This document shows positions 23,146-34,937 of a stretch of 64,000 bases of DNA, piece after piece. The stretch is from Serripes groenlandicus (lineage: Eukaryota; Mollusca; Bivalvia; Cardiida; Cardiidae): contig JASEVX010000010.1 in NCBI GenBank assembly GCA_031761405.1, positions 26,891,047 to 26,955,046 of the forward strand, given 5' to 3'. Position 1 is the first letter of the stretch. The number at the start of each line of letters is the position of its first letter. Under the pieces are notes generated by a model, which had not been told where the DNA came from, searched no databases, and was given only the letters and a program-made list of their open reading frames with translations. The translations under genes were made by a program, and so were the position numbers.

Positions 23146-25344
23146 TATATGTAAATTGTAAACTGTTAAAATTTGGCACAAATGTTTCTTAAAAAACATG
23201 GTTGTTTTAAACACATTAACAATCTAACTAATCAGGTGAGCAATATAGGGCCATCATGAACCTCTTGTTATGAAAAGTAAACACATTTTAATAGCGCATC
23301 AAGGAAACAGCCATGCAGCAGTTCTAATTATTCGCATGTGTGAATAACTAGAACTGTTGCATTGCTCTTTGAAAAGGCAGTCTGGATTTCTGTCCACAGC
23401 AGGTCATAGTGTACTGCACATTTCTTAGCAATACTAATTTAATTGTAGTATGTATAAGCACAGTTATACTTAGATATAACCCATATACTGTTGAAATGGC
23501 ATGAAACCCAATTTATTGTTCAAGGTTGATGCATGCATTTTAAAATGTGTTGACACAAGTAGTATGAACTGAAATTGGTACAGTATGCATACCCATTTTA
23601 GAGAAGTATTGCTTTCTGATCTGGGTCTACTTAATTTGTCAGTGTTTTAGACTGTCACCTTATTATAATGAGTAATGGTGATACATGTATCCAGCCTGTT
23701 TCCCAAAAGTAATATTTAAAAATAATAATAAAAATATAAAAGATTGGTGAATTCATTCTCTGTGTTTATGTGTTAAGAATTTATCGACTCACTATATGGT
23801 TTATTACCACCAATATTAGTCTGAGCATGAGATGTTTTGATTTGAAAAAGATCAGATGCCACATCACAGATACTTTCTTATTGTCATCTGCTGAAGTAAT
23901 CTTGTCTGTTTGATTGACAGTTTATTGGGTAATGTTTTCACTTGACAAAACTGATAGAATCTTAAATATTATTTGTATGTAAGAAAGAGGGAAACTAATA
24001 GTTTCTTTACTTCATAAAGCACAGCTTTTGCGTGCTGAGCTAACATTCCTTATTATGTAAAGGGTAAAAGCTCTGAAAACTTGAAGTTCTATTAAACCAG
24101 GTGAGCGATATAGGGCCATCATGGCCCTCTTGTTTTTATATACACTGATGAATTTGGCATTGGCATGAGTTTTTACTTAGTGCTGTTTAAACTTCCACCT
24201 AATTGTATATGGTTTCCAACCATTTCCATCACAATGCATACATATATGTTAATGTAATATATCATGGAAACTCAATAAGTGTACAGGTAGGTGTACCCAA
24301 AGAAATGCAATGCCTTCAGCGCTTTGATTACCTTTGTAGTCATCAGTTTTTAACACATTCAAATACGGAATACACTTCAGAACTGAAATGCAACGTAATG
24401 TACTTATTTATTTGAGACATAACCTACATTTAACAATACAAACAACATATATTCCATATTATGAAAATATAAATGTAATCAAGTGTAATTATTCTGTCTT
24501 CTGTACGTGTATTTTCTGGTTTATTTCGGTTGTGAAACTGATATATGTTAACGTTACTGCTGAATAGAATCTAGTACATATTTTTTCGAAAGAATTTTTG
24601 AAATTCCGAAGCCTAGGGTAAATACCACATATACCGTATATGTTATATTTTGTCAACTATTTATTTAATTATCATTTCAGTAATTTGATTCTCTTTTAGT
24701 TTATACTTTAGCATTAGGACTCGAATATTTGAATTTTCTTTTGAGTCGGAATCGTAAAAAATTGTTTTACTCTACTCAATTTACAATATTTAGGAATCGC
24801 CCATGAACTTTACGCGTGAACAAGTCATGTATAAAGCGTAGAAATGCATTTAATTTTCGATTTTGTAATTCATATATTTTAAGAGCAAATTCCCATGAGA
24901 TATTTCTATTGTTGAACTTATATAAAATCAAATCCATTTTCCGGTTGATGTCCACCAAATACTGCATTTGTTTGTATAGTGACCGACTATTTGGCGGTAC
25001 GATACTGTTGAGATGGACACTTTGAAAGCAGAACATTTCATTTTAGAAAATATTCCACAGATGCATGTGCTTCATTGACATTATATACAATCTACGAATG
25101 TCAAGACTTCTCTCTGAACCCGAAATTGTGTTCAGTAATGAAGAGAAGTTAGTATTGATTAATAATATTGTTGTTTCTTAAGTTTACCAACCACTTACTT
25201 ATTCAATGAAGTAAGATAACAAAAAAATTGTCTTGCCAACTCAATAATGAATGAAGCTTAGTTATTTTCTCATATGAAAATAATTGCCCGTATCATATCT
25301 CGATATCAAATTTACAAACATTATATGCCTGTGTCATTTATCCT
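23146..25344. other. Gene-free stretch
   Basis: A repeat tail of the type GTGAGCGATATAGGGCCATC followed by ATGGCCCTCTTGTT lies at 24101-24134. The minus-strand ORF at 24776-25036 has no motif I recognise. Nothing else was seen. Confidence 0.45.
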
Positions 25345-25655
25345 GATTGATTGACTTGAGTTTAATGTCGTTTTCGACGGTATTCTAGTTATATATTATA
25401 ATTATATCACACCTAATGTGTTTTAGCAGGCTTTTTCGCAGCAGTACTCCTCACAACATTCTACCTAGATAACTGGCTACCTATCCCATATAGTGTATTT
25501 AGTTCGTTGGCGGAAGAAGAACGTCGCTTGTCATAATGACTTGTGAGTCAATCATCGGAAAGAATGAATGAACGAGCTTGAATTTGAACTCACAACCCCT
25601 ATGCCCAATGGACTGATAGCTCTCGTCGTTACCGCTGAACTATCGCAACTCGACA
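25345..25655 (-). mobile_element. tRNA-derived SINE, second type
   Basis: The minus strand has an A-box-like ATAGTTCAGCGG and a B-box-like GGTTGTGAGTTCAAATTC near 25590-25650. A conserved-looking tail with GTCGTTTTCGACGG lies near 25370. The body differs from the 22.8-kb SINE. A relative is at 32160-32310. Confidence 0.5.
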
Positions 25656-25837
25656 GGTATATAAATAAAATAACATGTATTGATTACATACTTTATTTGT
25701 ATAAATATTTACAAAACATAAAAATCGCCTACAGAAAACGTTATACACGTGGAACACTTAATTGTCCGTAATTACTATCACTTTACTTTAAAGACATTGC
25801 GGGAAGGCAGCTGACATAACATCAATAATGTATCAAA

Positions 25838-25991
25838 AACTTCGATGAATCAATATCCGTATTAACGATTAACCCATAGGGACGTTGAATCTTTTTTTCG
25901 GTAGACGGTTCCCCGCGAACACTCCCACAACGTGCCTTTGTAAAATGAGATCGCAGTTGATACAGCACAACAGTTGACTTGTATTCATCAT
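25838..25991 (-). pseudogene. Polinton adenain-like cysteine protease, N-terminal fragment
   Basis: A short minus-strand frame starting at 25991 contains LQRHVVGVFAGNRLP and, after a frameshift near 25880, LIVNTDIDSS. This matches the start of the Ulp1/adenain-type capsid maturation protease that follows the capsid gene in Polintons and adintoviruses. The catalytic His, Asp and Cys regions are not present, so it is a stump. It lies directly downstream of the capsid gene, as expected for these elements. The match rests on short stretches. Confidence 0.5.
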
Positions 25992-26249
25992 GGAAAGATA
26001 ACGTCTCTCTCCTTGTTTATTTCGAAATAGCCTACGCCTTCACTATTAACGATGCAACTCATCGGCTCTGAAAATATTCAAAATATAAGAATTCATTATA
26101 TGAAAGTCATATTACCTTATAAAATTAAAATATGAGTTGCGAGCCTGATATATTCATGCATTAATAACTATTCTGATTACACTATTTTATTTATTAATAT
26201 ATAATAATGTCATATGAAATGTATATATCATTCAATAATTACCTATTTA

Positions 26250-27366
26250 GGCCTTGGCGAACTTAACATCTAGTCTAACGTTGCCGTTCTTTAATAAGCT
26301 TATATATTATCCATGATGCGAGCAAGGTTTAACTTGAAAGCAAACAGTATACTGCCGCTGTTAAATGTTCTCTGTCCAATGCATTGCCTTCTTCAAACCG
26401 CCATTTACCGCTTGACATCAATACGTTGGTAAAAGCACGCATGGTATCAGTTCCGTCATCAGCATTAACATCCAATTTCAACGGGTTTGTTTAAATGGGT
26501 TTGTAGTATAATCTCTATTCACTGCTTTGCTCTTCAAAAAGCCTATTACCACTTTATTAGGTCTCCTTCCTTGAAACATATTTCCCCAGTGAAAAGATGT
26601 ACTACATATAGCGATACTTTGAGACCGATATTCCACTTTCGTAAAAGGATAAAGAGCATTTTGCTTTTCTAAATCTGTGAATGGCCGTAAATTACGGCAG
26701 GATTGACTTTTATTTTCTTTACCAATATATAAATATCTTCAATTTGAATAATTTTAAAGTCAGTACTGTTATCCTTTGCTAACAGAGCGAAATTGGTGAA
26801 ACTTCTATACAGCTTCACTTTAACATCCACTTGATTAATGAGATAACGATCCATAGAGAACAAATTGTGGACAATAGGTCCCTGCAAATCCTGAGTTTTG
26901 GATTTGGCGATTAATGCCGCTCTCACATATCCATCCGCCATACCTGCGTCTGCAGTTGATTTGATAACGCATCCTCTCCATTATTCAGCAGAGGCTGTAT
27001 ATATGCTCGATATGGGTTGTAGTTACAGGTTAAACTGGCTTTGTCTTGAAGCGTGACTTCGCTTGTAGAAAACACTGCTTGTAAAAATAAGTAGACAGGT
27101 CCCACTGGTTTTGTGGTTTATGCGGTCCCGTCTGTCCTCTCAACTCTTAATTTGACATATAAATGAGAATTCTGTAGGTCACAATAATCGCTGGAATTCT
27201 GTGAATGAATTCTAAACTCGAAAGGGCTGTCGTCTGACACCTGAGATACTGGACGCACTTCTTCATAGTATACGTCGTTAACGCTGGTTTGAGTTGTAGG
27301 CAAATCGAATAAAGCAAGGTCAGACACGAGTCCGTCTTTAAACTGTTCTTCGTTAAACACCGACAT
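26250..27366 (-). pseudogene. Polinton/adintovirus-type capsid protein (F54H12.2-like)
   Basis: It is recognisably the gene annotated in many invertebrates as F54H12.2-like, which I take to be the double jelly-roll major capsid protein of Maverick-type elements. The first frame (27366-27118) has DLALFDLPTTQTSV, VYYEEVRPVSQ and DLQNSHLYVKLRVER. The next (27105-26923) has VYLFLQAVFSTSEVTL and CNYNPYRAYIQPLL. The third (26941-26669) has LQGPIVHNLFSMDRYLINQV and [10 protein letters not shown]. Further remnants continue to about 26250. Frameshifts lie near 27115 and 26930, with stops after 26669. The start ATG at 27366 opens the DLALFDLP box, as in relatives. It is certainly non-functional. Family identity is strong; the structural role is from family knowledge. 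Confidence 0.75.
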
Positions 27367-27380
27367 TGTCTTAAATTAAT

Positions 27381-27538
27381 TTAAAAAATATCACGTGATC
27401 GTTTAGAACTATGCTTTCTCTGTTCATACTTCTTCCCAACACGTTTTGTCGTTTTACGTGCACCACTTTGTCGTTTAACACGTTTATTTGAATTTCTCTG
27501 ATTTTTTTTTTTTGCGGATTAGGTATAAATAATTTCAT
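27381..27538 (-). pseudogene. Small basic ORF between capsid genes
   Basis: After an ATG at 27538 the minus strand begins MKLFIPNPQKKK. Past a run of twelve A residues one frame is very rich in Lys and Arg, but the ATG is out of frame with it, suggesting a homopolymer indel. A short basic protein beside the capsid genes would fit a DNA-condensing core protein as in adenovirus-like elements. That function is a guess. Confidence 0.3.
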
Positions 27539-27599
27539 GTTTTACAAAAAACGGGCAAGGCTTTAAATACAGTGATAAGTATGCTGGTCCACTCAATTA

Positions 27600-27960
27600 T
27601 GACGCCTATGTATCGTTCTCGTCTTTTATATAGATTTCGAATTCTCTCACGTCACCCCTTTTCACCGTAACGTAAAATGGATTATCAAAAATATAATTCC
27701 ATTCAGCTTTCTTATTCTTTCCAAGTCACCTTAGTAGAGGCCGTTCTTCACCATACACAATACTTTCCTTACAAAGATCTGAATATATGTAAATAGCATC
27801 CGTCGCTTTCTTTTTCACCTTCTCTTTAATTCGAAATTGAACTAACGCCACCTTCCAAACTCCGGTTAAATATAAAAGGTTGTTTTAAATGTATCTTAAA
27901 CCTATAAATCTGATTATCCGTGAAATAAGAGTTACTTTCATCATTAGATAAAGATCTATA
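27600..27960 (-). pseudogene. Polinton minor capsid (penton-like) protein remnant
   Basis: Minus-strand frames between the integrase and major capsid remnants contain SYFTDNQIYRFKIHL, then (after a frameshift near 27850) DAIYIYSDLCKESIVYGEER, then NPFYVTVKRGDVREFEIYI. Proteins with an IYSDL box and a C-terminal EIYI segment sit between integrase and major capsid in F54H12-type Mavericks and are likely the minor (single jelly-roll) capsid protein. A stop occurs near 27730 and no intact start is seen. Confidence 0.55.
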
Positions 27961-27965
27961 ATTAT

Positions 27966-29030
27966 TTATGATGCGTTCTCACTTGCGTCTTTCACATCGT
28001 CCGCGTCTATCCAGCTATAAAAAACACAGTATTGTAGCTTTTTGTTTCGTCGTCTCTTTCGTATGATTTTCTGAATAAACCACACGCTGTTTACGTCTTT
28101 ATCAACCTTTTGTAACTCTATCGTATAAAACAATCCTTTAATGCTTTCATTCTTCAGGTATTTCAATTTATACATAGGTATACCTTGTTTCAACAATCTA
28201 CCAGACACTTTAAATACTTCCGTAATAAACTGTTCTTGATAGGCCCTACGAAACGGTTGTTTCGTAAAACTAATGCAAAATAAATTGTATATCATTATAT
28301 ATCTAAAGACGGGTTTGGTTTTCACTACTGGTTTCTTTTTTAAATACATATAAGCCCATAAATCTGCTTCGTTTTTCTTATCCATTCAAACTTCTATGTT
28401 CAAACTTCTATGTGATGTATTGTTGAGCTTAATGGCGATGGCCTCTAGGGAATCGATGTAACGATATGAACGTTTCTGTCTCATCATCCTGTAAAGTTTT
28501 AATTGTGCGTTGTACACGTTCAACGAAGTTTGCTTTGGTGGGATTTTGCGTTGTAAAAAAGTAAATTCCTTCTTCTTTCAAGAGCTTTTTAAACCAACGG
28601 TTAACAAATTCTGATCAACGATCAGCTCGTACTTTTTTGTTGTTGTTGCTCACGTAATATTCTTTTCATCGCTTCCAAAACAACCTTGGCCGTTTTGGTT
28701 TTAAGCGGTCGTATCCATATATCCAATAAAAGAAAATGTATGCCATCATTGTCATCCGCCATTCATGGCCATTGAAAGCAAATCTATGTCCCATTGTTCA
28801 TTACTATAAGTTACATGAGCATTTGCCGTCTTGAAACGATAACGAACCGGTTTCTGTAAAGCGTATGAATCTTGATCACCCAACCATTGTCGCACATACT
28901 TAATAATAAACACGCCTGGATACTTCCGAGTTAACGAATTTAGTAATTTTTGTGGTCCAGCATAGGCTGGTGGATTGTTTTCTTTAAAGTAATACTTGTT
29001 TAACAAGTTTCGATTCTTCTCATCATTCAT
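27966..29030 (-). pseudogene. Polinton retrovirus-like integrase (F54H12.3-like), decayed
   Basis: It would insert element DNA by DDE chemistry. The N-terminal frame (29030-28752) has LLNSLTRKYPGVFIIKYVRQ and YALQKPVRYRFK, the DNA-binding N-domain, then WDIDLLSM with the first catalytic Asp. The middle (28750-28400) is broken by stops and frameshifts but still shows EFVNRWFKKLLKEEGIYFF and KANFVERVQRTIK, which contains the catalytic Glu region. The C-terminal frame (28385-27966) has FTKQPFRRAYQEQF and a chromodomain-like end with WIDADDV. It is the first gene of a minus-strand block followed by minor capsid, major capsid and protease. Confidence 0.8.
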
Positions 29031-29504
29031 CTTTCTTCATACTCCACTAACACTGAAATGAATACTACGAGCATTAACGGTCTGAATTATTAGTGCTTAA
29101 GGGGCCGTAATAAACGCATTTCATTTAACTGTTTACTCGCATCAGTCTTCTCCCTTGTTTTATCGGAAACCGCGCCTGTCGATTGTGCCCCTCTTTAAGA
29201 ATCCCGCTTTTTTAACACCGAGGATTGTGCTCCCGAGTTTTTACTGAAACCGACTAAATGCCCTTTACCGAGTTTTTGCTCATACCGACAATTACTATAT
29301 TTACCGACTAATTTGCTCCTAAATGACGACCAATACTCCCTTTAGTTTAACACTACTAACATACACTTTGTGCATAACCATCCATTCATAATATTGATAA
29401 ATACAATGTACGAAAGAATGGCTTAATCTGTATTCATACCCATGGCCCCAGGATTTATAAGACCTTGTTGTTACCGACTGTATTATTGCATTTTAATTTT
29501 AAAT
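29031..29504. other. Gene-free stretch upstream of the integrase
   Basis: It contains repeats of ACCGAG/ACCGAC with TTTTTGCT or TTTTTACT around 29215-29310. No terminal inverted repeat like that at 47626 was found here. Confidence 0.4.
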
Positions 29505-29655
29505 TTGAGACAGAGCGTTCCGGTTTCGATCCCTGTTAGCAGTTGTCGTGATAAAGTTGTCTTTGGCAATGAACATTTCCCATGCCTAGTAATCTGTTTG
29601 GTCACCAAGGGATCATGGATAATTGTACTGTGGCTCTGTGGGCAGTAGTTTAAAT
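29505..29655 (+). mobile_element. tRNA-derived SINE, partial
   Basis: B-box GGTTTCGATCCC, followed by TTTGGCAATGAACATTTCCC and GGGATCATGGATAA, matching the SINE body at 22834-23056. Confidence 0.55.
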
Positions 29656-29905
29656 TAAATCCCGGGCAGCCTGTGCAAAGTGTGACATCGAAGACCGTAC
29701 AGCAATGGAAAATAGAGAAAACCCGAAGCTTGTCCAGCTTCAGAAGAGAGGAACAGGCAGGCATCAAAGATGTGGCTTCACCACTGCCAAAAGAATACAA
29801 AAGACTTTGTGAACAGACATTCCTGATATACGAAATCAATCCTTGTTTTCTTGAGTGATCGAGTTTGCTAGTGATATTTGACTTAGCTTTGACAGTCACT
29901 GATGT

Positions 29906-30660
29906 GTGGTTATGGACGGGACCCATTCCACAGCACCGAAACAGTTTGTGGTGCGTGTGCCCTTGGAACATATCCATGTGTCCGCTGTGTACGCCTTTCT
30001 CCCATCTAAACTACAGTCTGTCTCTAAGGAGTGTCTGACTAGTATCCTTGACACCTGTCTTCAGAGGATTCTGCGGCCAGACCCATCAACAGTCGTTTCC
30101 GACTACGAAGTTGCCATTTGCAACGCAGTTACATCATCCATCAACCAGAACATCCGGATCAAGAGATGTTTCTATCACCGACACAGAGTACATGGATGCG
30201 CGATGCGCGAGGGGGGGGGAGGGCGCTTTGGACGGTCTGTCTTTCCTTACATTTGTCATCCTGACGGAAGAAGTGACAAAAGAGATTACAGATGTCCTAG
30301 AATACTTTGACTCAACATATTTGACAGGATCGTATAGAAGGATAATGGTACCAGGAGTTCTTCAGTTCCGCCGATATCCGCACCTGACACTTGGAATGTC
30401 CATGCGGCAACAATGTCAAATGGACATCGAACAAACAACCTGTGAAAAGCCTGGAATAACGGATTCAAAAACATTGCCGGGCACAAACATCCATCCATAT
30501 GGACTTACATCAACTGTCTAAAGAAAGACAGGACCATCATCGAAACATCGAAACAGAATCTGCAACGTCAGTCTGAAGTTCATCCAGCAAAGAGGTTGGG
30601 GAAAGAAACCAGTCAACCATCAACAAACGTGTAGAGGGACAGAAAACAGTGAATTTCTCT
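29906..30660 (+). pseudogene. MULE-type transposase fragment
   Basis: The first frame has a MULE-domain start with MDGTHSTAPKQF (first Asp), VYAFLPSK, VVSDYEVAICNAV (second Asp) and KRCFYHRH (the C-x2-H motif). After a frameshift near 30180 a second frame carries LSFLTFVILTEEV. A third shows AWNNGFKNIAGHKHPSIW, where the conserved Cys-Glu just before it is replaced by a stop. It resembles the FLYWCH/MULE transposase-derived genes of invertebrates. It is inactive and unrelated to the transposase at 5772-7718. Confidence 0.7.
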
Positions 30661-30955
30661 GTGTTGTTTGACAATGTATTATACTTAAGTTATTGGCTGT
30701 GTTAATTACAGTAACCGGACTCTGTATTGCTTGATTGTGTATGCATGAATCGCTTTGAAAGCAGTGCTATTTGCATTGAGTTGTTGAGAATATGTATACA
30801 TATTTATAGGTTTTTTTTACCATGATGGGCTACACTTCTTACACTAGTAGATACCATGCGCTGTTTGTTTTGTGCTACAACAGTTTCTCAATTTTAATTT
30901 ACAGGAAATAAAATTTGACTTGGTTTATCTGTGTTTTTTGTTTCTGTGACAAACA

Positions 30956-31184
30956 TTAACCCTTTCCCACATATAGTCGCCGTTTCTGACACCTCTGCAG
31001 CAGACGGCTATTGAATAGGGCAAATGGAGACACTGCTCATAATAAGCAATTTATTCTTTTTCCACCACAATGTTTTCAACTCTATTCATTGAATTAACTT
31101 TTATTCAGAGAGATTTTCCATGTGCTTGGCTAGATGTTTTGAAAGTCGTCTGCTGCATATTTGTTACATGTGGGACAGGGTTAA
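30956..31184. repeat. Family A hairpin MITE, complete
   Basis: It runs from TTAACCCTTTCCCACATATA to ACAGGGTTAA. Inside are CTGCAGCAGACGGCTATT, its inverted counterpart GTCGTCTGCTGCATATTTGT, and TTGCTCATAATAAGCAA. This is the cleanest copy for defining the family. Confidence 0.75.
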
Positions 31185-31897
31185 TTATAAATTAAGGTAC
31201 TCAACATCTTTGCTGACATCTACTGACAAATACCAGGATGGCAAACACTTTGCCCACCCTAGCAACTCAATGTGGGACCCTTTGTCCACCCCCTGTCAAA
31301 ATAATGTAATGTCTTAGTCCACCCTGTAAACATGATGTGGGATCCTTTGTCCACGTAGTCAAAAGTGGCACGGGGTCATTTGGCCATGGTATGCTTAAAA
31401 CACTTTGGATAAATATTACATTGACCATTTTCATTTCTAGCAAAGGACGTATATATAGCGAATAATTAAATCGTTATATGTATTGTAACTAATACAAAGT
31501 CCATTTAAACCAACACTCGCAAATATATCCTATAGTGCATATTAGTCTTAATATTATAACAAACACAATGATATATTTATTAATCATAATTATTAAGTAA
31601 TTTCACTTTTTGTTTTACATTCCTGTAACTACAGGAATGAAATATCATTTCCTAAATTTAGATTCAGTCTGGGTTTTCCCCAATCTAAAAATAGATTTAT
31701 ATTTAGGAAAAACAAAATTAATGAATCACTGTGCCTTACACTCACTATCATCTCGAGGTAAATGTAATAAACCGATAGTGTAAGAGAGTGTCACTGTTCC
31801 TGTCGAACTTGAATCGGATGGACGTTTTATAGAAATGTAGTATTTTAATTTCGAGTAATAATTTTTAATTAGAGTTTCGTAGTTTATATTGTGAAAC
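31185..31897. other. Gene-free stretch upstream of the signal-peptide exon
   Basis: An imperfect inverted repeat (TTTCCTAAATTTAGATTC and its complement) lies at 31651-31711. Its position suggests it may contain the promoter of the exon at 31898, but no core promoter motif is assigned. Confidence 0.4.
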
Positions 31898-31967
31898 ATG
31901 AAATCAAAGAGTTTGCGCCTTGGAACGGTTCTGTTTGCAAGTGTGTGCTGTGTAACACAAGTTCAGG
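31898..31967 (+). CDS. First exon of a probable secreted host protein
   Basis: ATG at 31898 opens a basic n-region (MKSKSLRLG), a hydrophobic stretch (TVLFASVCCV) and a polar end (TQVQG), a textbook signal peptide. The frame runs directly into a consensus splice donor (CAGG|GTAAGT at 31968), leaving phase 1. A candidate acceptor with a short open frame follows at about 33387, but the next exon is not established. The layout is like the exon at 58928, also a signal peptide ending in a phase-1 donor, so the two may be paralogous secreted genes. The protein family is unknown. Confidence 0.5.
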
Positions 31968-33014
31968 GTAAGTGCCATTCATTTTCTACAATAATATTAT
32001 TGAAATATAAGTAATTCGTTCAGATGGAAGTTGGGATTAAGAATATGCCATCTTATTCTCATAAACACATATGGCTTCTGACACATTTATGACTTTTGTT
32101 TAATTTTCTTGTGCAATGTCTCAATAATTCTTGGAATCCCAGCATTTCCTGGTTATGTTACCAGTTCTAGTGGTCCATTTATCCTGACACCAGTCAGTCA
32201 GTCGTACCCTCAGCGCCAAGGAGGGCAGCCACTACTACCAGTTTTGAAGTATTTGGTATGACCTGGCCGAGGATCGAACCCGCGACCCTGTAACATAGAT
32301 GAAAGCCAGTTCCCTATAGAAAGTTTATTTTAGACTAGTGTAGAACAAAATGCGAGAAAAGGAGAATTAACCCAGCGTTTTCCATTGACGCATTTAAGTC
32401 CGGCGTCATTGACGCATATATAACTCAAATGTACCCTGGTCCAGGTTTCTGTACTAGGAATGCGATTTTATATATTGACTGTTCCCATACAATGCAATAT
32501 GTAACGGCGATATATTGAGACTAAAATGTACCCCAGCAAGATTGTAAAAAATATTCAAATCCGTTGAAAAACAGGGCCACAAGAGGGCGGAGCTTGTTTT
32601 CCTTAGTTGTGACCTGTATAGTAAAAACTTAAGTCCTACATACGTCGTTTTGTTTGTTTTTAATCACATCTGAATGGTCCATTCTTTTAAACAGATAAAT
32701 GTCATTAACTTTGTACTTGAAAAAGATAAATCAAAATGTATAGTTAATGATCTATAACAACAGAATATAATGGCTACTGAAAGCATGAATGTGTCGTTAG
32801 ACTGACTTAATACTAAGCTGAGGTGATGCATGACGTAGTATTAGGAACCACTTTCCGTCATCATAAAATGTTACGAGCACGGTAAAGTTGGAATTTCTCC
32901 GTTTGGTTGTAGGATCCGATATCACCACCAAATAGGACATACAAGCTAGCACTGTGTGTCGAAAGGGTGCCTACTTATGACGTGCCTTTAACACTGCAAC
33001 ATGTACCTGACACC
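31968..33014. other. Intron-like gene-free stretch with repeat pieces
   Basis: It holds a degraded SINE (32160-32310, minus strand, with GGTTCGATCC) and a roughly 90-bp repeat at 32434-32522 (GGTTTCTGTACTAGGAATGC to CGATATATTGAGACT). That repeat recurs at 59905, 60206 (inverted) and 60650. Confidence 0.5.
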
Positions 33015-33330
33015 GTTTTATATGAGGCGCCGTTTTACTATTTATTCCTTATATATTGATATAAAAAAATAAGGAATAAATAGTAAAACGGCGCCTCATA
33101 GTAATTGCTCATAATGAGCAATACTTTTTATACAACTATGAATATGAGGCGCCGTTTTACTAATTATTCCTTATCTTTTGATATAAAGAAATAAGGAATA
33201 AATAGTAAAACGGCCCCTCATAGTAATTGCTCATTATGAGCAATACCTTTTATACAACTATGATTATGAGGCGCCGTTTTACTATTTATTCCTTATTTTT
33301 TGATATAAAGAAATAAGGAATAAATCTAAC
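33015..33330. repeat. Three tandem long hairpins, 122-bp period
   Basis: Each unit has the arm ATGAGGCGCCGTTTTACTA plus TTTATTCCTTAT, a short AT loop, and the near-perfect inverted arm, followed by a second small palindrome TTGCTCATAATGAGCAA. Units start at 33022, 33144 and 33266. The third lacks most of its right arm. Arms match with only one or two differences. Confidence 0.9.
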
Positions 33331-34117
33331 AGGTTGTTATTCTTTTTGCTGTGTATGAAAGGTTAACCGCTGACTCCTTATCTACAGGTATCTACCAAAC
33401 TACGTCAACGGCAGATTATATTTTAAGTGCGGTACTTGAAAATCTGTCAATGCCTGTTAAAATGTTGTTAAATAACTTTAACTGATATTGCCGATGACCA
33501 ATGAACAGTCTACAGTTAAGACAATTCCATTGGTCAGTGGTCAAGCTTGACTGCAGTATTTAATGCTGTGTATCAGTGAATATCGAGGAACTACAACTAG
33601 AAGGTGGCTTCGGTCGTGACTCCGGTCGTGAGTCCGGGCGGGACTCCGGGTTGATGAAAGGACTGGTTAAAGTTCTGACTGGTGGTAGTCGTAGAAACTA
33701 ATACAAGTTATTTGAATTACTGACTTACACGTTTATTGCCGTTTATTGTGTGAATTATAAACTATAGTATAACTATTCAGATATATAAAAATATTAGAAG
33801 TGATTATATTTGTTGACTTCTTTGACACACAGACAGTTGTTATTATTCCGTTTATATTTAACATTATAGCAGAGTCGCATTTTAAAACACAAAGCACTAT
33901 TATTTAATTTGGATTGGAGTTAAGCGATATCATCGGACTCCGTGATTACTTTCCAAATCTTTATGATCACTATTCGAAGTACTACACAGGTACATATATT
34001 GGTTTCCCTCCCAAGCGATCGAATGTTTTTTTAAACTGAAGTAAACTGAACGTAGCCCCTGAAAGCATGTTGTGAACATTTTCGGTTCACTGCACGTACA
34101 TCGAAGTCCAAACTGTC
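33331..34117. other. Gene-free stretch
   Basis: It includes a small GC-richer tandem around 33610-33655 (units like GACTCCGGTCGTGAGTCCGG) and a possible 3' splice site at about 33386. No supported gene. Confidence 0.4.
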
Positions 34118-34170
34118 TGGTGTTTTCAAAGTCGTCTGTTGCTGATTTGTTGTATAAGGGAGAGGGTTAA
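34118..34170. repeat. Family A MITE, right half only
   Basis: It ends AAGGGAGAGGGTTAA and contains GTCGTCTGTTGCTGATTTGT. Confidence 0.5.
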
Positions 34171-34202
34171 ACGAACATTCACATATCTACACCTTATCTA
34201 CA

Positions 34203-34455
34203 TTGGAGCCGTCCCGCGAGAAAACCAACAGTATGGACTCGGATCAGCCTAAGCATGCCCCGCAGGCTTATCCGGATGGACACTTTTCGCCTCCTGTGGA
34301 TTTTCTGTTTCAGGAATCATTACTTTACACCTCTATCCCCCTGAGACGTAATGTGTCGGTCCGGATCAGTCTGCGCGGACTGCGCGGGCTGATCTGTTTC
34401 GATACATTACGCAGATGCCATAATGTTGGGTTTCTCGCGAGATGGCTCATTGTAT
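34203..34455. repeat. Family B palindromic MITE
   Basis: GAGCCGTCCCGCGAGAAAAC on the left and TTTCTCGCGAGATGGCTC on the right, with the same inner palindromes as the copy at 309. From 34289 onward it is part of the segment duplicated at 61850. Confidence 0.75.
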
Positions 34456-34510
34456 CTATTTTAAAGTCTAGTTGTACGAATGACTTGTTTGTGAGCCCTC
34501 GGAAGATATA

Positions 34511-34700
34511 AATGAGCCGTTCCACGAGAAAAACCAACATTATGGACTCTGCGTAATGTATCGATTCAGATTAGCCTGATCCGGACCGACACATTCCGTC
34601 TCAGATAGATAGAGGTTAAGAGCAATGACTCCTGAAACAGAAAATCCACAGGAGGCGAAAGGTTTCTGCCCGGCATGCTTAGGCTGATACAACATTCTCA
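34511..34700. repeat. Family B MITE, truncated
   Basis: It starts ATGAGCCGTTCCACGAGAAA and contains CTGAAACAGAAAATCCACAG but lacks a clean right end. Its counterpart in the duplicate is 62079-62212. Confidence 0.6.
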
Positions 34701-34728
34701 TTCTCATGCATCGATTATTGGAATGCAT

Positions 34729-34937
34729 TTAACCCTTTACCCAAATACAACACATCTGCAGCAGACTACTTTGAAAACATTAATGAAACATATGGCAATC
34801 TCTATAAATGAAATAAATAAATAAATAAATAAGGTGAAAACATTCTGGTAAAAGAAGAAGTTGCCTTTTCGACTATGTTTTAACATATTTTCTACTGCAG
34901 AGGCGTCAGAAGGGAGCTGTATGAGAGAAAGGTTTAA
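34729..34937. repeat. Family A MITE with AAAT microsatellite
   Basis: It runs from TTTAACCCTTTACCC to GAGAAAGGTTTAA with CTGCAGCAGAC and CTACTGCAGAGGCGTCAGAA inside, plus AAATAAATAAAT repeats. It corresponds to 62260-62544 in the duplicate. Confidence 0.65.

Noticed and set aside
24776..25036. 86-codon minus-strand ORF near the Polinton block
   Set aside because: No similarity I recognise, no start context, and it overlaps a plus-strand ORF of equal quality. It could be a lost Polinton gene but the sequence does not show it.
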